From: Alopecurus myosuroides | Taxonomy: Eukaryota > Streptophyta > Magnoliopsida > Poales > Poaceae | Direction of reading: 5' to 3' | DNA length: 64,000 nt | Assembly (NCBI GenBank): GCA_028641055.1 | Contig: CM054060.1 | Location: forward strand, 309,180,949-309,244,948 | Shown here: positions 12,385 to 22,940 of the stretch, in pieces | Layout: each line of letters starts with the position of its first letter | Position numbering within the stretch: the stretch's first letter is position 1 | Notes under the pieces: generated by a model | What the model was told of the DNA's origin: nothing | The model's input: the letters and a program-made list of their open reading frames with translations, nothing else | The model's database searches: none | Program-made: the position numbers and the translations under genes

Positions 12385-12759
12385 CTAGGTTTTAGAAAAG
12401 AAGTCGGGGTACTTAGATCGCAAACGATCTTCTCGTTCCCAGGTTGCTTCGTTCTCAGAATGATGTGACCATTGAACTTTGAGTAACTTGATGGTTTGAC
12501 TGCGAGTTCTTCGTTTGGCGTCATCGAGAATACAGATAGGGACCTCTTTGTAAGAGAGATCATCCTTGAGCTTGATAGTTTCGTGGTCCACACCACGAAC
12601 AGGATCTTTGAAGCAACGTTTGAGTTGGGAGACATGGAATACATCATGGACATCCGGAAATCGTGGAGGCAACTGCAGTTGATATGAAACTTGACCTCGT
12701 TTTCCAATGATAGGGAAAGGACCGATATAACAAGGAGCCAGTTTGCCTTTGATTCCGAA
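12385..12759 (-). pseudogene. Element B integrase C-terminus with chromodomain-like segment
   Basis: Continues the integrase after a stop near 12760. The frame at 12385-12672 contains the linker motif VFHVSQLKRC, then VPICILDDAKRRTR and the chromodomain-type core VQWSHHSENEATWE, ending KYPDFF. In chromoviruses this domain guides integration to marked chromatin. The short gap between the two frames contains a frameshift, so the polyprotein is broken here. The arrangement places B among the chromodomain Ty3/gypsy lineages (Tekay/Del-like). Confidence 0.8.
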
Positions 12760-13569
12760 TCATTTTCCACCTTTCAGAGGTGTGACTCGAAGATAAGCTT
12801 TCTCGCCAATTTCATATTGAACATCTTGATGATGACGATCATAATAACTTTTCTGGCGAGATTGAGCTGTTTTCAGCCGTTCACGAATGATGCGAACGAT
12901 TTCGTCCGCTTCCTTGATTACATCCGGACTGAAGAATGATCTTTCACCGGTTTCAGACCAATTCAGTGGAGTTCGGCATTTACGGCCGTATAGAACTTCA
13001 AAAGGAGCCTTGCCCAAGCTAGACTGATAACTGTTGTTATAGGTGAACTCGGCAAATGGAAGAAACTTCTCCCAATCCTTACCGAACGATATAACACAAG
13101 CTCGGAGCATGTCCTCAAGAATCTGGTTAACTCTCTCAGTTTGGCCACCGGTTTGTGGATGGAAAGCAGTGCTGAAAGATAGTCGGGTTCCCATAGCTTG
13201 CTGGAAACTTGCCCAGAATTTGGAGGTGAACAGACTTCCACGATCAGAGATGATCCTCTTTGGAACACCGTGGAGGCTGACTATTCTGGATACATACAGA
13301 TCCGCCAGTTGGATAGTGGTGATATCTTCTCGGATAGGAAGGAAGTGAGCAACTTTGGATAGGTGGTCAACCACCACCCAGATCGCATTATGGCCTTTCT
13401 TTGTCTTGGGAAGACCGGTGATGAAATCCATACCCACTTCATCCCATTTCCATTCAGGAATAGGCAGGGGTTGAAGAACACCAGCTCGTCTTTGATGTTC
13501 TGCTTTCACACGACGACAGACGTCGCATTCAGCAACATACTGAGCGATCTCCCGCTTCATACGGGACCA
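12760..13569 (-). pseudogene. Element B integrase core
   Basis: Would insert element cDNA into the host chromosome. The frame shows the CxxC half of the zinc-binding region (CDVCRRVKAE), the first catalytic Asp in GMDFITGLPK, the second in ISDRGSLF and the catalytic Glu in GGQTERVNQ. The first two zinc-binding His residues lie upstream at the end of the previous frame. A stop separates it from the RNase H frame next to WSRMKREI, where the family normally has another Trp. All three catalytic positions are present, so inactivation comes from stops rather than active-site loss. Confidence 0.85.
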
Positions 13570-14808
13570 CTAGAACCTTTGGCGTAGATCTTGATACATT
13601 TTGGTGCTACCAGGATGAATAGAAAGAGGTGTGTCATGAGCCTCCTGGAGAATTAGCTTTCTCTGATTCTGCATCTTCGGCACAACCAGACGGTTGCCAA
13701 AATATACGGTACCTTGATCATCAATGGAGAAACATTTAGCTGCTCCGCTAGCAATGTTCTTCTTAATGTTGGCAATTCCCAGATCCCGCTTTTGAGCTTT
13801 CTTGATCTGGTCCTCAAGGGAAGGTTTTACCTCAAGGTTGGCCAAATAACCAGAAGGAACGATCTCAAGGTTGAGTTTGGAGAACTCCTCGTGAAGAGGA
13901 GGTTGGGCCTGTTGTATCATCAGACTGTTACAATAAGACTTCCGACTTAGCGCGTCAGCGACAACATTTGCTTTGCCGGGTTGATAGTTGAGACCCAAGT
14001 CAAAGTCCTTGATTACCTCCAACCATCTTCTTTGTCTGAGATTCAGATCCAGTTGGGTGAACAGATATTTCAGACTTTGATGATCTGAGTATAACTCACA
14101 TCGGTTACCAAGAAGATAATGATGCCATTGCTTGGGAGCATGGACCACGGCTGCTAGCTCAAGATCATGGGTTGGATAATTGTGCTCATGTGGTTTCAGT
14201 TGACGAGAACCATAAGCCACCACATGACCTTCTTGCATTAACACACAACCGAGTCCTTGTTGTGAGGCATCACAGAAGATGACAAAATCCTTGCTCGTAT
14301 CAGGAAGAACAAGCACAGGAGCGGTAGTCAGTTCGGTTTTCAGAGTTTGGAAACTTTCCTCTGCCTTTTCTGACCACTCGGACTTTTTGCCTTTCTTAAG
14401 AAGTTCAGTCATAGGTTTGGCAATTTTGGAGAAGTTCTCGATGAAACGACGGTAATAACCTGCCAATCCGAGAAAACTCCGAACATCCTTGACTGACTTA
14501 GGTGTTTCCCAGTCTAGAATGGTTTGGACCTTGTCTGGAATGACGGCAACACCTTCAGCAGACACCACGTGTCCGAGATAGACGAGTTCTTTCAACCAGA
14601 ACTCACACTTGGAGAACTTGGCATACAGCTTGTGCTCACGGAGTTTGGATAACACCAAACGCAGGTGTTCAGAATGTTCATCTTCGGTTTTTGAATAGAC
14701 CAGGATGTCGTCGATGTAGACCACGACGAACTTATCAAGATACTCCATGAATACCGAGTTCATAAGCCTCATGAAGGTAGCTGGAGCGTTGGTAAGACCG
14801 AAAGACAT
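13570..14808 (-). pseudogene. Element B reverse transcriptase (palm/thumb) and RNase H
   Basis: Begins at the [12 protein letters not shown] motif of reverse transcriptase and holds the catalytic YIDD box ([12 protein letters not shown], residues about 29-40), then [12 protein letters not shown], the RNase H start [16 protein letters not shown], a YSDHQSLKY motif and ALSRKSYCN. Length and order fit Ty3/gypsy pol. It is separated from the fingers part (14735-15436) by a frameshift near 14850 and from integrase by a stop near 13570. Confidence 0.88.
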
Positions 14809-15436
14809 GACGGTGTACTCGTAAAGACCATAACGAGTAGTAAACGTTGGGAATGTCCTCCTTTCTGATCTTTATTTGATGGTATCCTGATCCCAGGTCC
14901 ATCTTGGAAAATACAGTTGCACCAGCTAACTTATCAAAGAGGTCATTGATTCTTGGAAGAGGGTATTTGTTTTTGATGGTCACTGCATTCAGCGGCCGAT
15001 AATCAACAACCAGACGTGGAACATTGGTATCCCGCTTCTTGACAAAGATAGTGGGACAACCCCAAGAAGATGTGCTAGGTTGGATGAAACCTTTTTCTTC
15101 TAACTCCTCTATTTGGCGTTTCAATTCAACCAACTCCTCTGGGGCCATACGGTAAGGTCTTTTATACATAGGAGCGGTACCAGGGACTATTTCAATGACA
15201 AATTCCACACTTCGGTCAGGTGGCATGCCAGGTAACTCTTCAGGGAACACATCAGGGAAATCACTGACTATAGGTAACTCATGAATTTCAGGAGGGTAAT
15301 CACCTTGCATGAAGTATAGCTGCAGTTCAGGAGAGAGTTGTGTGCGTGCTGATGGCGGAATAGTGTACTCCGACCAATAGTCGATGATGACACCGGAAGG
15401 ATGTTTCAAGGTGAGGCACTTCGTTGCACAATCCAA
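14735..15436 (-). pseudogene. Element B reverse transcriptase N-terminal part
   Basis: Contains the spacer motif [15 protein letters not shown], then [28 protein letters not shown] and [20 protein letters not shown], followed by [15 protein letters not shown] with the first catalytic Asp. The reading frame is lost just after the KEDIPN motif by a small indel near 14850, and the remaining palm continues in the frame ending at 13570. Confidence 0.85.
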
Positions 15437-15457
15437 TACAGCTCCATATTTGGCAAG

Positions 15458-16159
15458 TCAATCCATGCCCAGTATGACATCAAGGTTAGTGGATTTTTGG
15501 GCAATGAAGGTTGCAGGGAATTGTAAGGATCCCACCTCCACCATGAGCTCTGGCGTAACCATAGTGGTTTCCCAGTTGCAACCAGGAGAGTTTACCACCA
15601 ACGGTTTTGACAACTTCTCCAAAGGTATCCCATGCATTTTAGCAAACCCTTCTGATATGAATGTATGCGATGTTCTAGAATCAAATAAGGCTAAAGCCGA
15701 AATTGAGTTGACACGAATCGTACCCAGTAAGACGCTTGGATCTTCCCGAGCATCCTCAGCAGTCACATAGTTAAGACGACCACGTCCAGCACCAGCGGGC
15801 TTTGCCGTTTTCTTTGGAGGAGGAGCTGCACGTCTAGCACGATTCTGAGGGCACTCCCTTGAGAAGTGACCAGGCTGGCCACAGCGATAGCAGACATTGC
15901 TGGGAGGAGCTGCAACTGGAGGACGAGAACCTTGTCCACCACCATAGGTTGATGTAGCAGGTGGTGCAGGTGGACGAGGAACATATCCAGATGGCCTTGG
16001 CTGATACGGAGCCCTGGGAACAATGTTGTATGGAATGAACACACGGCGCTTCCTCTTCTGACCAGAGGGTGATGCACGGGAATCTCCAGCACTCTTCTCC
16101 ATAGCAGTATCCATCTCCTTTTTACCACGTTCAAGAGTGATGGCCTGATTGTACAGTTC
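15458..16159 (-). pseudogene. Element B gag zinc knuckle and protease
   Basis: The frame includes a CCHC zinc knuckle (CYRCGQPGHFSRECP) for RNA binding and then the aspartic protease. The protease active site, normally DSGA/T in this family, reads LFDSRTSHTFIS here, so the essential Gly is replaced by Arg. The frame ends at a stop after VILGMD where a Trp codon is expected (TGG to TGA). Together these make the protease almost certainly inactive. Confidence 0.82.
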
Positions 16160-16795
16160 CTAGAAGCTCTGGAACTTAAAGGGCAGCATCTCATAACTAG
16201 CAGTTGGGTTCAGGCCCTTACGGAACAGATCCTGCTTGTCCTCGTCATTAGTGACATCACGAAGAGCATAGCGAGCCAAACGAGTGAAAACACGACCATA
16301 GGCCTCAATGCCCATACTGCCCTGAGTAAGATCAAGGAACTCCTTTCTATTAACGTCCATCACTGCCTTCGGGATATAGGCCTCACGGAAAGCAGTGCGG
16401 AACTCTGCCCAGGTGACCTCATGATCTGGCGCCTGCAACGCCAAGAAGCCTTCCCACCAAGCCCCAGCAGCACCCTCAAGCTTGTAGGTGGCGAAGTTCA
16501 CACGGTCACGGTCCTGGACACGGAGAGCAAGGAACTTGCGCTCCATTGTGCGAAGCCAGTCATCGGCATTGAGAGGCTCAGTGGATTCAGCAAAGTATGG
16601 TGGCTGAGCCTTGAGGAAGTCCACAAGTGTAACACCGGCAGCACGGCGTTCAATGTTCTGGGCCACATGCTCTAGAAGGTGTTCGTTCCTCAGACGGTTG
16701 GTCTCAATGCTCTGCAACACCTGCGCCATTGTGGGTGGCAGCGGAGGTGTTGACTCAGGAGGAGGATTGTTACGGCCACGAGTACCACTTGACAT
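16160..16795 (-). pseudogene. Element B gag capsid region
   Basis: The start MSSGTRGRNN is followed by the retrotransposon gag fold with motifs FLKAQPPYFAESTEP, DDWLRTMERKF and AWWEGFL (residues about 60-130). It would form the virus-like particle coat. The frame stops at TAG after LPFKFQSF, where related elements continue with Gln (CAG to TAG). The zinc knuckle follows in the next frame (15458-16114). Confidence 0.85.
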
Positions 16796-16825
16796 CTTGA
16801 GTAAAAGGAAGAAGAATCATGAATA

Positions 16826-17511
16826 ACACATTCATGGAAAAAGATACAATGGATCGACATGTGATAGTTTCAACGGAAATCAAGATACATGCCGAAATGT
16901 AGTAGGACAGAAATGAATGAACATGAAGTGTAATGTTTCATCAACATGGAGACAACATCTTACAACATTTATTGAAACCAGTTGAAGTACAAACCATACA
17001 TAGTGGCGGTACAAGCTCACAAGCTTAAGTACATACAACACTGGAAGGAGTACGGTAGATACACATCACCGAAGTTCTGCTCCTATACATTATTTTTCTA
17101 CAACTTCGGGTTTCGAGTGCATGAAAGCAAACATTACTCTAGCTGGAACCGACAACGGTCTCAGTATCCTCCGAAGTCGAAAGGAAGTGGAACCGGAGCA
17201 CCGTAGTAGCGATGAACAGACTCTTCCTGCGGTCCATGGGGATACTGTGGTACACCACGCACCATCCTAGGCCTCCTGATGCGTCCACGAGGGGGAACAT
17301 CACCTCCAACATCTGGAGACGCGACCGAAGAAGGCACAAGTACAGACAGAAGCTCTATCTCAGAGGTCTGAACAAGACCACTCTCAACGAATGGCCTCAC
17401 TCTGTCTGTCACAGTCCTGAGACTAGCTGCAAGGGTGTTGACTAGTGCACTAAGCTCACGCTCGCGATGAGCATAAGAAACAAGAAGATCAATGTGCACC
17501 TAAGTCTAAGA
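16826..17511 (-). pseudogene. Element B leader ORF, 3' part
   Basis: A minus-strand frame (17161-17499, GTG-initiated as listed) includes YAHRERELSALVNTLAAS and ends PVPLPFDFGGY. It lies between the primer site and gag and ends about 370 bp before gag starts. The 5' part lies at 22225-22760, on the other side of inserted LTR C. The two parts are not in the same frame even with C removed, so a frameshift or intron is also needed. Additional ORFs upstream of gag are known in large grass gypsy elements; the function is unknown. Confidence 0.45.
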
Positions 17512-17516
17512 TCTTC

Positions 17517-20500
17517 TGTAGCGTTCCCACATTTAAATAATGTAAGGATACATGTGTTATTGTTCTAGTCCCTGGATCAATTGCTAGCACCACAGTACAA
17601 AATGAAATATCATGCAAATGCATCAAATTCTATTACCTCGCATGATCCAGTCTTTACAAAATAGGATTACAACTTGCATAGTCTTAGAAGACTAGCAGAA
17701 AACAAAGAAATACAGCGGAAAACATAGTACAACATTGAGCCCATCTTCTTCATGTGCCACAGGCAAAACATGTTGGCGATAGTCTCGAGATCCTAAACGA
17801 AATCCTCACTCGTCTTCAGAAATATCTGCAATATGGAATATGCAGCCACAAGGGAGTCAATACAATTTAATGTATTGGCAAGTAACACTATGGTGGATAT
17901 AAATGGCAAGACTAATACTACATGCTCATTTGGCTGAGTGGAGTTTTTGGCTAAGTTTGCATAAAACCAGTTTTGTCCTATCTCTTTTGTAAAACAAACT
18001 TTTCTTTTCAAAGGGTGGAAACATTGGATTAAGATCCAAGCACCACAAATACTGTTCACTTGGTCAAATTTTACTTATTGAAATTGATGATGAGATCCTT
18101 CCGTCAATCCTTGTCCAGCTGCTCATAGTTGTCCATAACTGGGGACACGGCTAAGATCTTAGTTTGTTGACTCTGCAGAGGTTGTGCACTTTCACCCTTT
18201 GTCTTCAATTAGCCCAAACATCCTATACACTCGGAGTGCATCATGGAAAGGAGAGAATTGAGACGAGATCTTTCAGAAGAAGAAGTCCAAACCCACCGGC
18301 AAGACCGTTCCACCTATAATTTTGCTACATCTGCTAGTCAAGCCTGGGCTGAACTCTCGCAACTTAGTTGGTCAAGACAGAGCCCATATGTCAAAAGGCT
18401 GCACGGAAAGCTACTAAACTTAGAAGGACATAGTAATCTCTTTGTTCTTGGGTGGCCATCCGCAAGTGACAACCTCAAGTGGAATAACCCTTAGAAAAGG
18501 GCCCTGAGGAAACACTCAACATAATCCAGTCTTACCACTTCCACCCAGGTGGTTCATTTATTAGTTATACTTAGAATTTTTCCTCAACATCTAGTAAAAC
18601 AATTTGTAATATTGCATAGCATCTACTAAGTTCTAAGGCTATCAAAATAACAAGGGTAAAAGAGATGGCTACACACTACTAGGATAATAGCATAGCATAA
18701 TATAACTTAGTAAAATTTCCTATCATGCATGCTACTCAAAATCAACTAATGCATATGGAAAATAATGGGTAGTTGATGGTGTGTTACTTGCCTTGTTGAA
18801 GTTGGTGAAGATATCACACTCTCTTCACAAAAGATCGTTGCTCTCCGTACAATCTATTCATTGACAACACAAAACCAAATAAACAAGCATCCTAACAAAC
18901 AAACATACAAGTGTAGAAAACATACATAGCAACTAACATATCAAAAGGGGCTTAACCAAATTGGTTAGGACAAGGTCTAGGTTTGAGTTGAAAGATTCAT
19001 TCTTTCTTGGTTTCATATGTTAAGTAATTTCCAAGGGTTTACTTGAGATGGGCTAGGTTGAGTTTGTAGAAAACTAACTTTATTATAACCATACTTGTCG
19101 AGGAAGTTCCAAGAGTTCACTTAGAATAAACATATTACTTCTTCAACTAAAGTAATACATGCCAACACTTGGTCATATTCACCTTCAAAAATATTTGAGT
19201 GATTATGTTAGTATTTTCCATTGTGGTTAGGGTAGGTCTACTAACTTCATCATCAAAGGGAAAATATTACTAAGTCTTAGGTTTTCCATTTGGGTCAATG
19301 GTTGGACAAAATAACTTGTTATTCTTCAACTTGTATGGATTGCTTCTAGACCTCATGTGATTGCCTTCTTGAAGATCATCTTCATGCTTCTATTGTAGTC
19401 TTGTTCCTTGGATGGATTCTTCTCTTGGTCTTGATAAATTCTTCAGGGCTTTCACTTCACTAATTGGTTTGGGTATGGGATGGGCACATATACCACTAAG
19501 TCAATTTGGAAAGAAAAATAAGAAGAAAGATAGAAAGAGAGAGGGAGATGTTTTCTTCTAGATTTCTTCACACTTGTACTTCCTTGAGTTGCTTCTAGTG
19601 GTGGAGTCTTTTCTTCAAAATTTCTTCATTGATCCTCCTTGTAGCTCTTCATGTTGCCACCAAGTTGAAAGTGAAGAACCTTCTATTTCTTGAGTCTTGT
19701 TTTCCATTTGCTAACTTGATGGATTCTTGAAGCAAGAATAGGGGGATGGAGGAGATAGAAAACTAAAGTTAACTACTTGGTACTATATGTGATTGACACA
19801 TTCTAAGGACTTGGCTTGGCTCCAAATAGACATAACATCAAGGAATAACAGTTGAAAACAATTTCTAAGACATGGTGAAAATGGATGTATCTTTGTTGGG
19901 TTTTTGGTCAAAACACATGGTCATGGTCCAAGGGTGTCCAAAATGGTTGGGCAAGGTTTTTCTGGTTCAAGGTTGTCAAATGGAACAATTTTGCAAAAGG
20001 AACTATATTGGAAATATTTATAGAAATTAATCTATGTCAAAAATACTCAAATAGACAACTTAATTCTAAAATCAATTTTAGTTTGTTCAAATATTATTTT
20101 GGGACAGATGATATGAAAGTACACATCCTAAGGTTTCCAAATATATTTTATTTACAATTTTTGGATTTGTAGAATTTGAATTATGCCAAATTTCATCAAG
20201 CAAGCATATTTGAATTTGAACAGATTTAAGTTTGTCAAATTTGAATTTGGCCAGTGCCAAAAGTTTCTAGATGTCAAGAGCTTTTCAAGAAGTCCAAGAT
20301 TGCTAAATTTGGCTAAGTGGTTGAAAAGATATGATGATTTGAAGTTGCAGGGGCTTTTCTGCAAATCTACCAAAATTCTACCGGGAGAAATAATTTGAAT
20401 TAAGGGCTGGCCACATGGCATGCTGTGATTGGCCAGGGGTGCTGACTATGTGTCTACGTGGCTAGCTGATTGGGTCTGATGACGTGGATAAGTCATGGAT

Positions 20501-22219
20501 CTGGATCGTTAGATCCAGATCTAACGGTGCCGTACCTGTTCGCTGGGATCTAATCTAGGCCGTTAAAACAGATCGTACGGCTGAGAGGATGGGGGAGCTC
20601 ACCTGGCCGGGGGGTCGCCGGAAATGGAGGTGACGGCGGCGCGCTGCTCGGAAAAAGACGGGGACGATGCTACGGTGATCCTCGCGCTCGATGGAGACCA
20701 CGATGAGCTTCGCCTCGACGCGGTGAAGCCAATGGTGTCCACGATGTGCGCGATGGAGGCCTCGAGTGGTGGCGCTGTGATGTCCCGAGGCGGAGCGACT
20801 CCGGTGAGCACGGGAGTGCACGGCGTGGCCGATTCGCTGCGAAAAAAAGTAACAGAGGAGTCATGGAGGTGCGCTCGGCTATGGGGAGAAGAGAATGGCC
20901 GGGGAGGGGCGGTGCAGACCTACCGTGTCGCCGGAAATGAAGAAACGGGGCGGCGGCAGAGAAGAACTCCGGCGAGCGAATTTGGTGTACTCAGGCCACG
21001 GAATGGAAAATGGGGAGGGGCAAAAGGACGAGGGGCTCGGGGGCTTCTTATAGATACAGAGAGGGGAGGGGAACACGGCCTTAATGGCTTTGATTTGATG
21101 GCGAAAATTTCGGCCGAATTGGCCGTGGCTTTCCTTCCGAGAGGAAGAAGAAGGGTGACGTCAGCTGACGTCATCCTTTCCTTTTATTTTTATTTTCTTT
21201 TTCTGTTTAAACAAATCTTTAATAACTTCTGTTTAAATTATCCAAATGACATGAAACAAAATTCTAAATTCTTTAAATTTCAAATACTTTCTAACAGTAC
21301 CATTTTTGGAAAACAAAACAACATATTTTATTTTTGAATTTTGGAAATTTGAATAATTCCTTAATAGTCTCTTAATGTGATTTTTAATTCAAAAATTTAT
21401 AAAATATGGTTATGGGTCAATTACAATTTTAATGACATTCTAAAAGTTGAAAACAAAATTTTGAAAGTCATTTCATCTTGTTTTCACAATTTTATATTTG
21501 GAAAAAAAAATAAACACTAATAATACTTTAATTTTTTTTGAAAATGATAAAATGATGTTATTATCTAAATAAAATTTTAGAGACATTTTACATGTCATAT
21601 ATTATCTTTGGAAAGCCATTTTTAAACTATTTTCACATTTTATAATTTTAGGATATGAAGGATTTACTAATAGTAACTTAATGTTATTTAATTAGTTCAT
21701 ATCAAAATTATTAATATTGTTGATCAATAAAATTTAGGATAAAACCACATGTCATAATATTGTTTTCAAAACCCTCTTTATGTTATTTTCAAAACAATGC
21801 ATTTTATTTACACACCTTCATGTTTAAAACTTGGAATAACAACTAAAAGTTATTATTAAAACATTTTATTCTCATCAAATATTTTTGAGGCTTAAGACTT
21901 TATTAAGGGTTATAAATGTTTGATTTTTGTTGCCATAAAACATCTTTAAAGTAATATTGGAGTTGTAAACATTTTAGGTAAAGGTTTGTTGATAAAAAGA
22001 TATTCCCTTTATATAATTAAGAAATTTATTTTTGAATAAGGTTTTAGGGATTAAGGAACAAGGGCATAACTGGACTTCCAAAACCAATATACTTGGTATA
22101 GGATCTAATATTTCATTTGTGTTGATTTTTATTCGTTTTGGGTGACTTGTATAACATGAAAACAAAAAGTTCCAAATTTTTGTGATTTTTGAGTTTTCCA
22201 AAAATCAGGGATGTTACAT
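17517..22219 (-). mobile_element. Solo LTR C (4703 bp, Tekay-type)
   Basis: Flanked on both sides by TCTTC (17512-17516 and 22220-22224). In its own orientation it begins TGTAACATCCCTGATTTTTGG at 22219 and ends GGGAACGCTACA at 17517. No internal region, primer site or second LTR is present, so it is best read as a solo LTR left by LTR-LTR recombination. The start is shared with LTRs B and D, and its 18720-18850 segment resembles LTR D at 31790-31900. A GC-rich block (20540-21150) follows a TATA-like TATAAG at about 21050 and paired TGACGTCA sites. Plus-strand open frames in the GC block are antisense and not treated as genes. Confidence 0.82.
21156..21173. promoter_or_regulatory. Paired TGACGTCA sites in LTR C
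   Basis: TGACGTCA-GC-TGACGTCA, about 100 bp upstream (in LTR orientation) of a TATA-like TATAAG on the minus strand near 21050. This placement fits an upstream bZIP-responsive promoter element. Confidence 0.5.
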
Positions 22220-22224
22220 CTTCC

Positions 22225-22760
22225 TCCTGGGAGGAATCAGCAAAGGTATGAGTGTGACACCCCTCAGGAGTAGGCTCAGAACCAAGGCAATAACGGAAAG
22301 AGCTATGCTCGTGGTTTGGATAGTAGTAACGAAGCACGTTAAGACAGTGCCAGGCAACATCCTGCACAGCCATCTCAACAGTGAAACCAAGACCCTCAGC
22401 ATAGTGCGTAGCAGGAATGATGGTACCGTTTAGCTGTGGAAGACGGACACCACATAGGTACTAGGACTGGTTGAAGTCATGGTACTGCTCGTACATAGTG
22501 TACACAGGGTACCAAGGGGCTCCTAGGTTTGTACAGGCTGAGGCTAAAAGATGGGGAAAACCTGGAACTCCAAGGCAAAGAGTGTGTCGAACAACCTGTC
22601 CAGAGTTCATCTGAAACAAGGACATTTGCAAGATGTCAAAAGACATGAAGAAATGATATGAATTTGGAACTATAACAACCTGAGACAAAGTACTCGGAAG
22701 AGAACACCCAACGGTTTTACTCCTAACTTTTGAGAAAACACCAAAGAAACCAACACACAA
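22225..22760 (-). pseudogene. Element B leader ORF, 5' part
   Basis: Minus-strand coding-like sequence reads through MNSGQVVRHTLCLGVPGF, GAPWYPVYTMYEQYHDFNQ, then after a TAG stop YLCGVRLPQLNGT, and on to DVAWHCLNVLRYYYPNHEH and SEPTPEG. A CAG acceptor-like site precedes the first motif at about 22616, so it may be a spliced exon. The frame is cut at SSQEED by the insertion of LTR C. No known domain is recognised. Confidence 0.45.
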
Positions 22761-22920
22761 TAAAACAAATGAGGTACGGTGACTCAGAGTTATACTGATA
22801 CCAGGTAAGGAGTAAAAAGAATCCTAATAGGGTTTTCATAACTCCTTTTGTCTTTTCAAAATATTTTTCACAAGTTCTAGACTCAACATCGACCAACAGC
22901 AAGGGTTTCCTACAGGCAGT

Positions 22921-22936
22921 CTTGCTCTGATACCAA
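22921..22936 (-). other. Primer binding site of element B (initiator tRNA-Met)
   Basis: On the minus strand TGGTATCAGAGCAAG begins five bases after the 5' LTR end at 22941. TGGTATCAGAGC is the standard plant initiator-Met primer site, with a perfect match here. Confidence 0.88.
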
Positions 22937-22940
22937 GACT

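Noticed and set aside
20624..21337. 237-codon plus-strand frame in LTR C
   Set aside because: Antisense to the LTR and confined to its GC-rich leader region; the last third is AT-rich low-complexity sequence.
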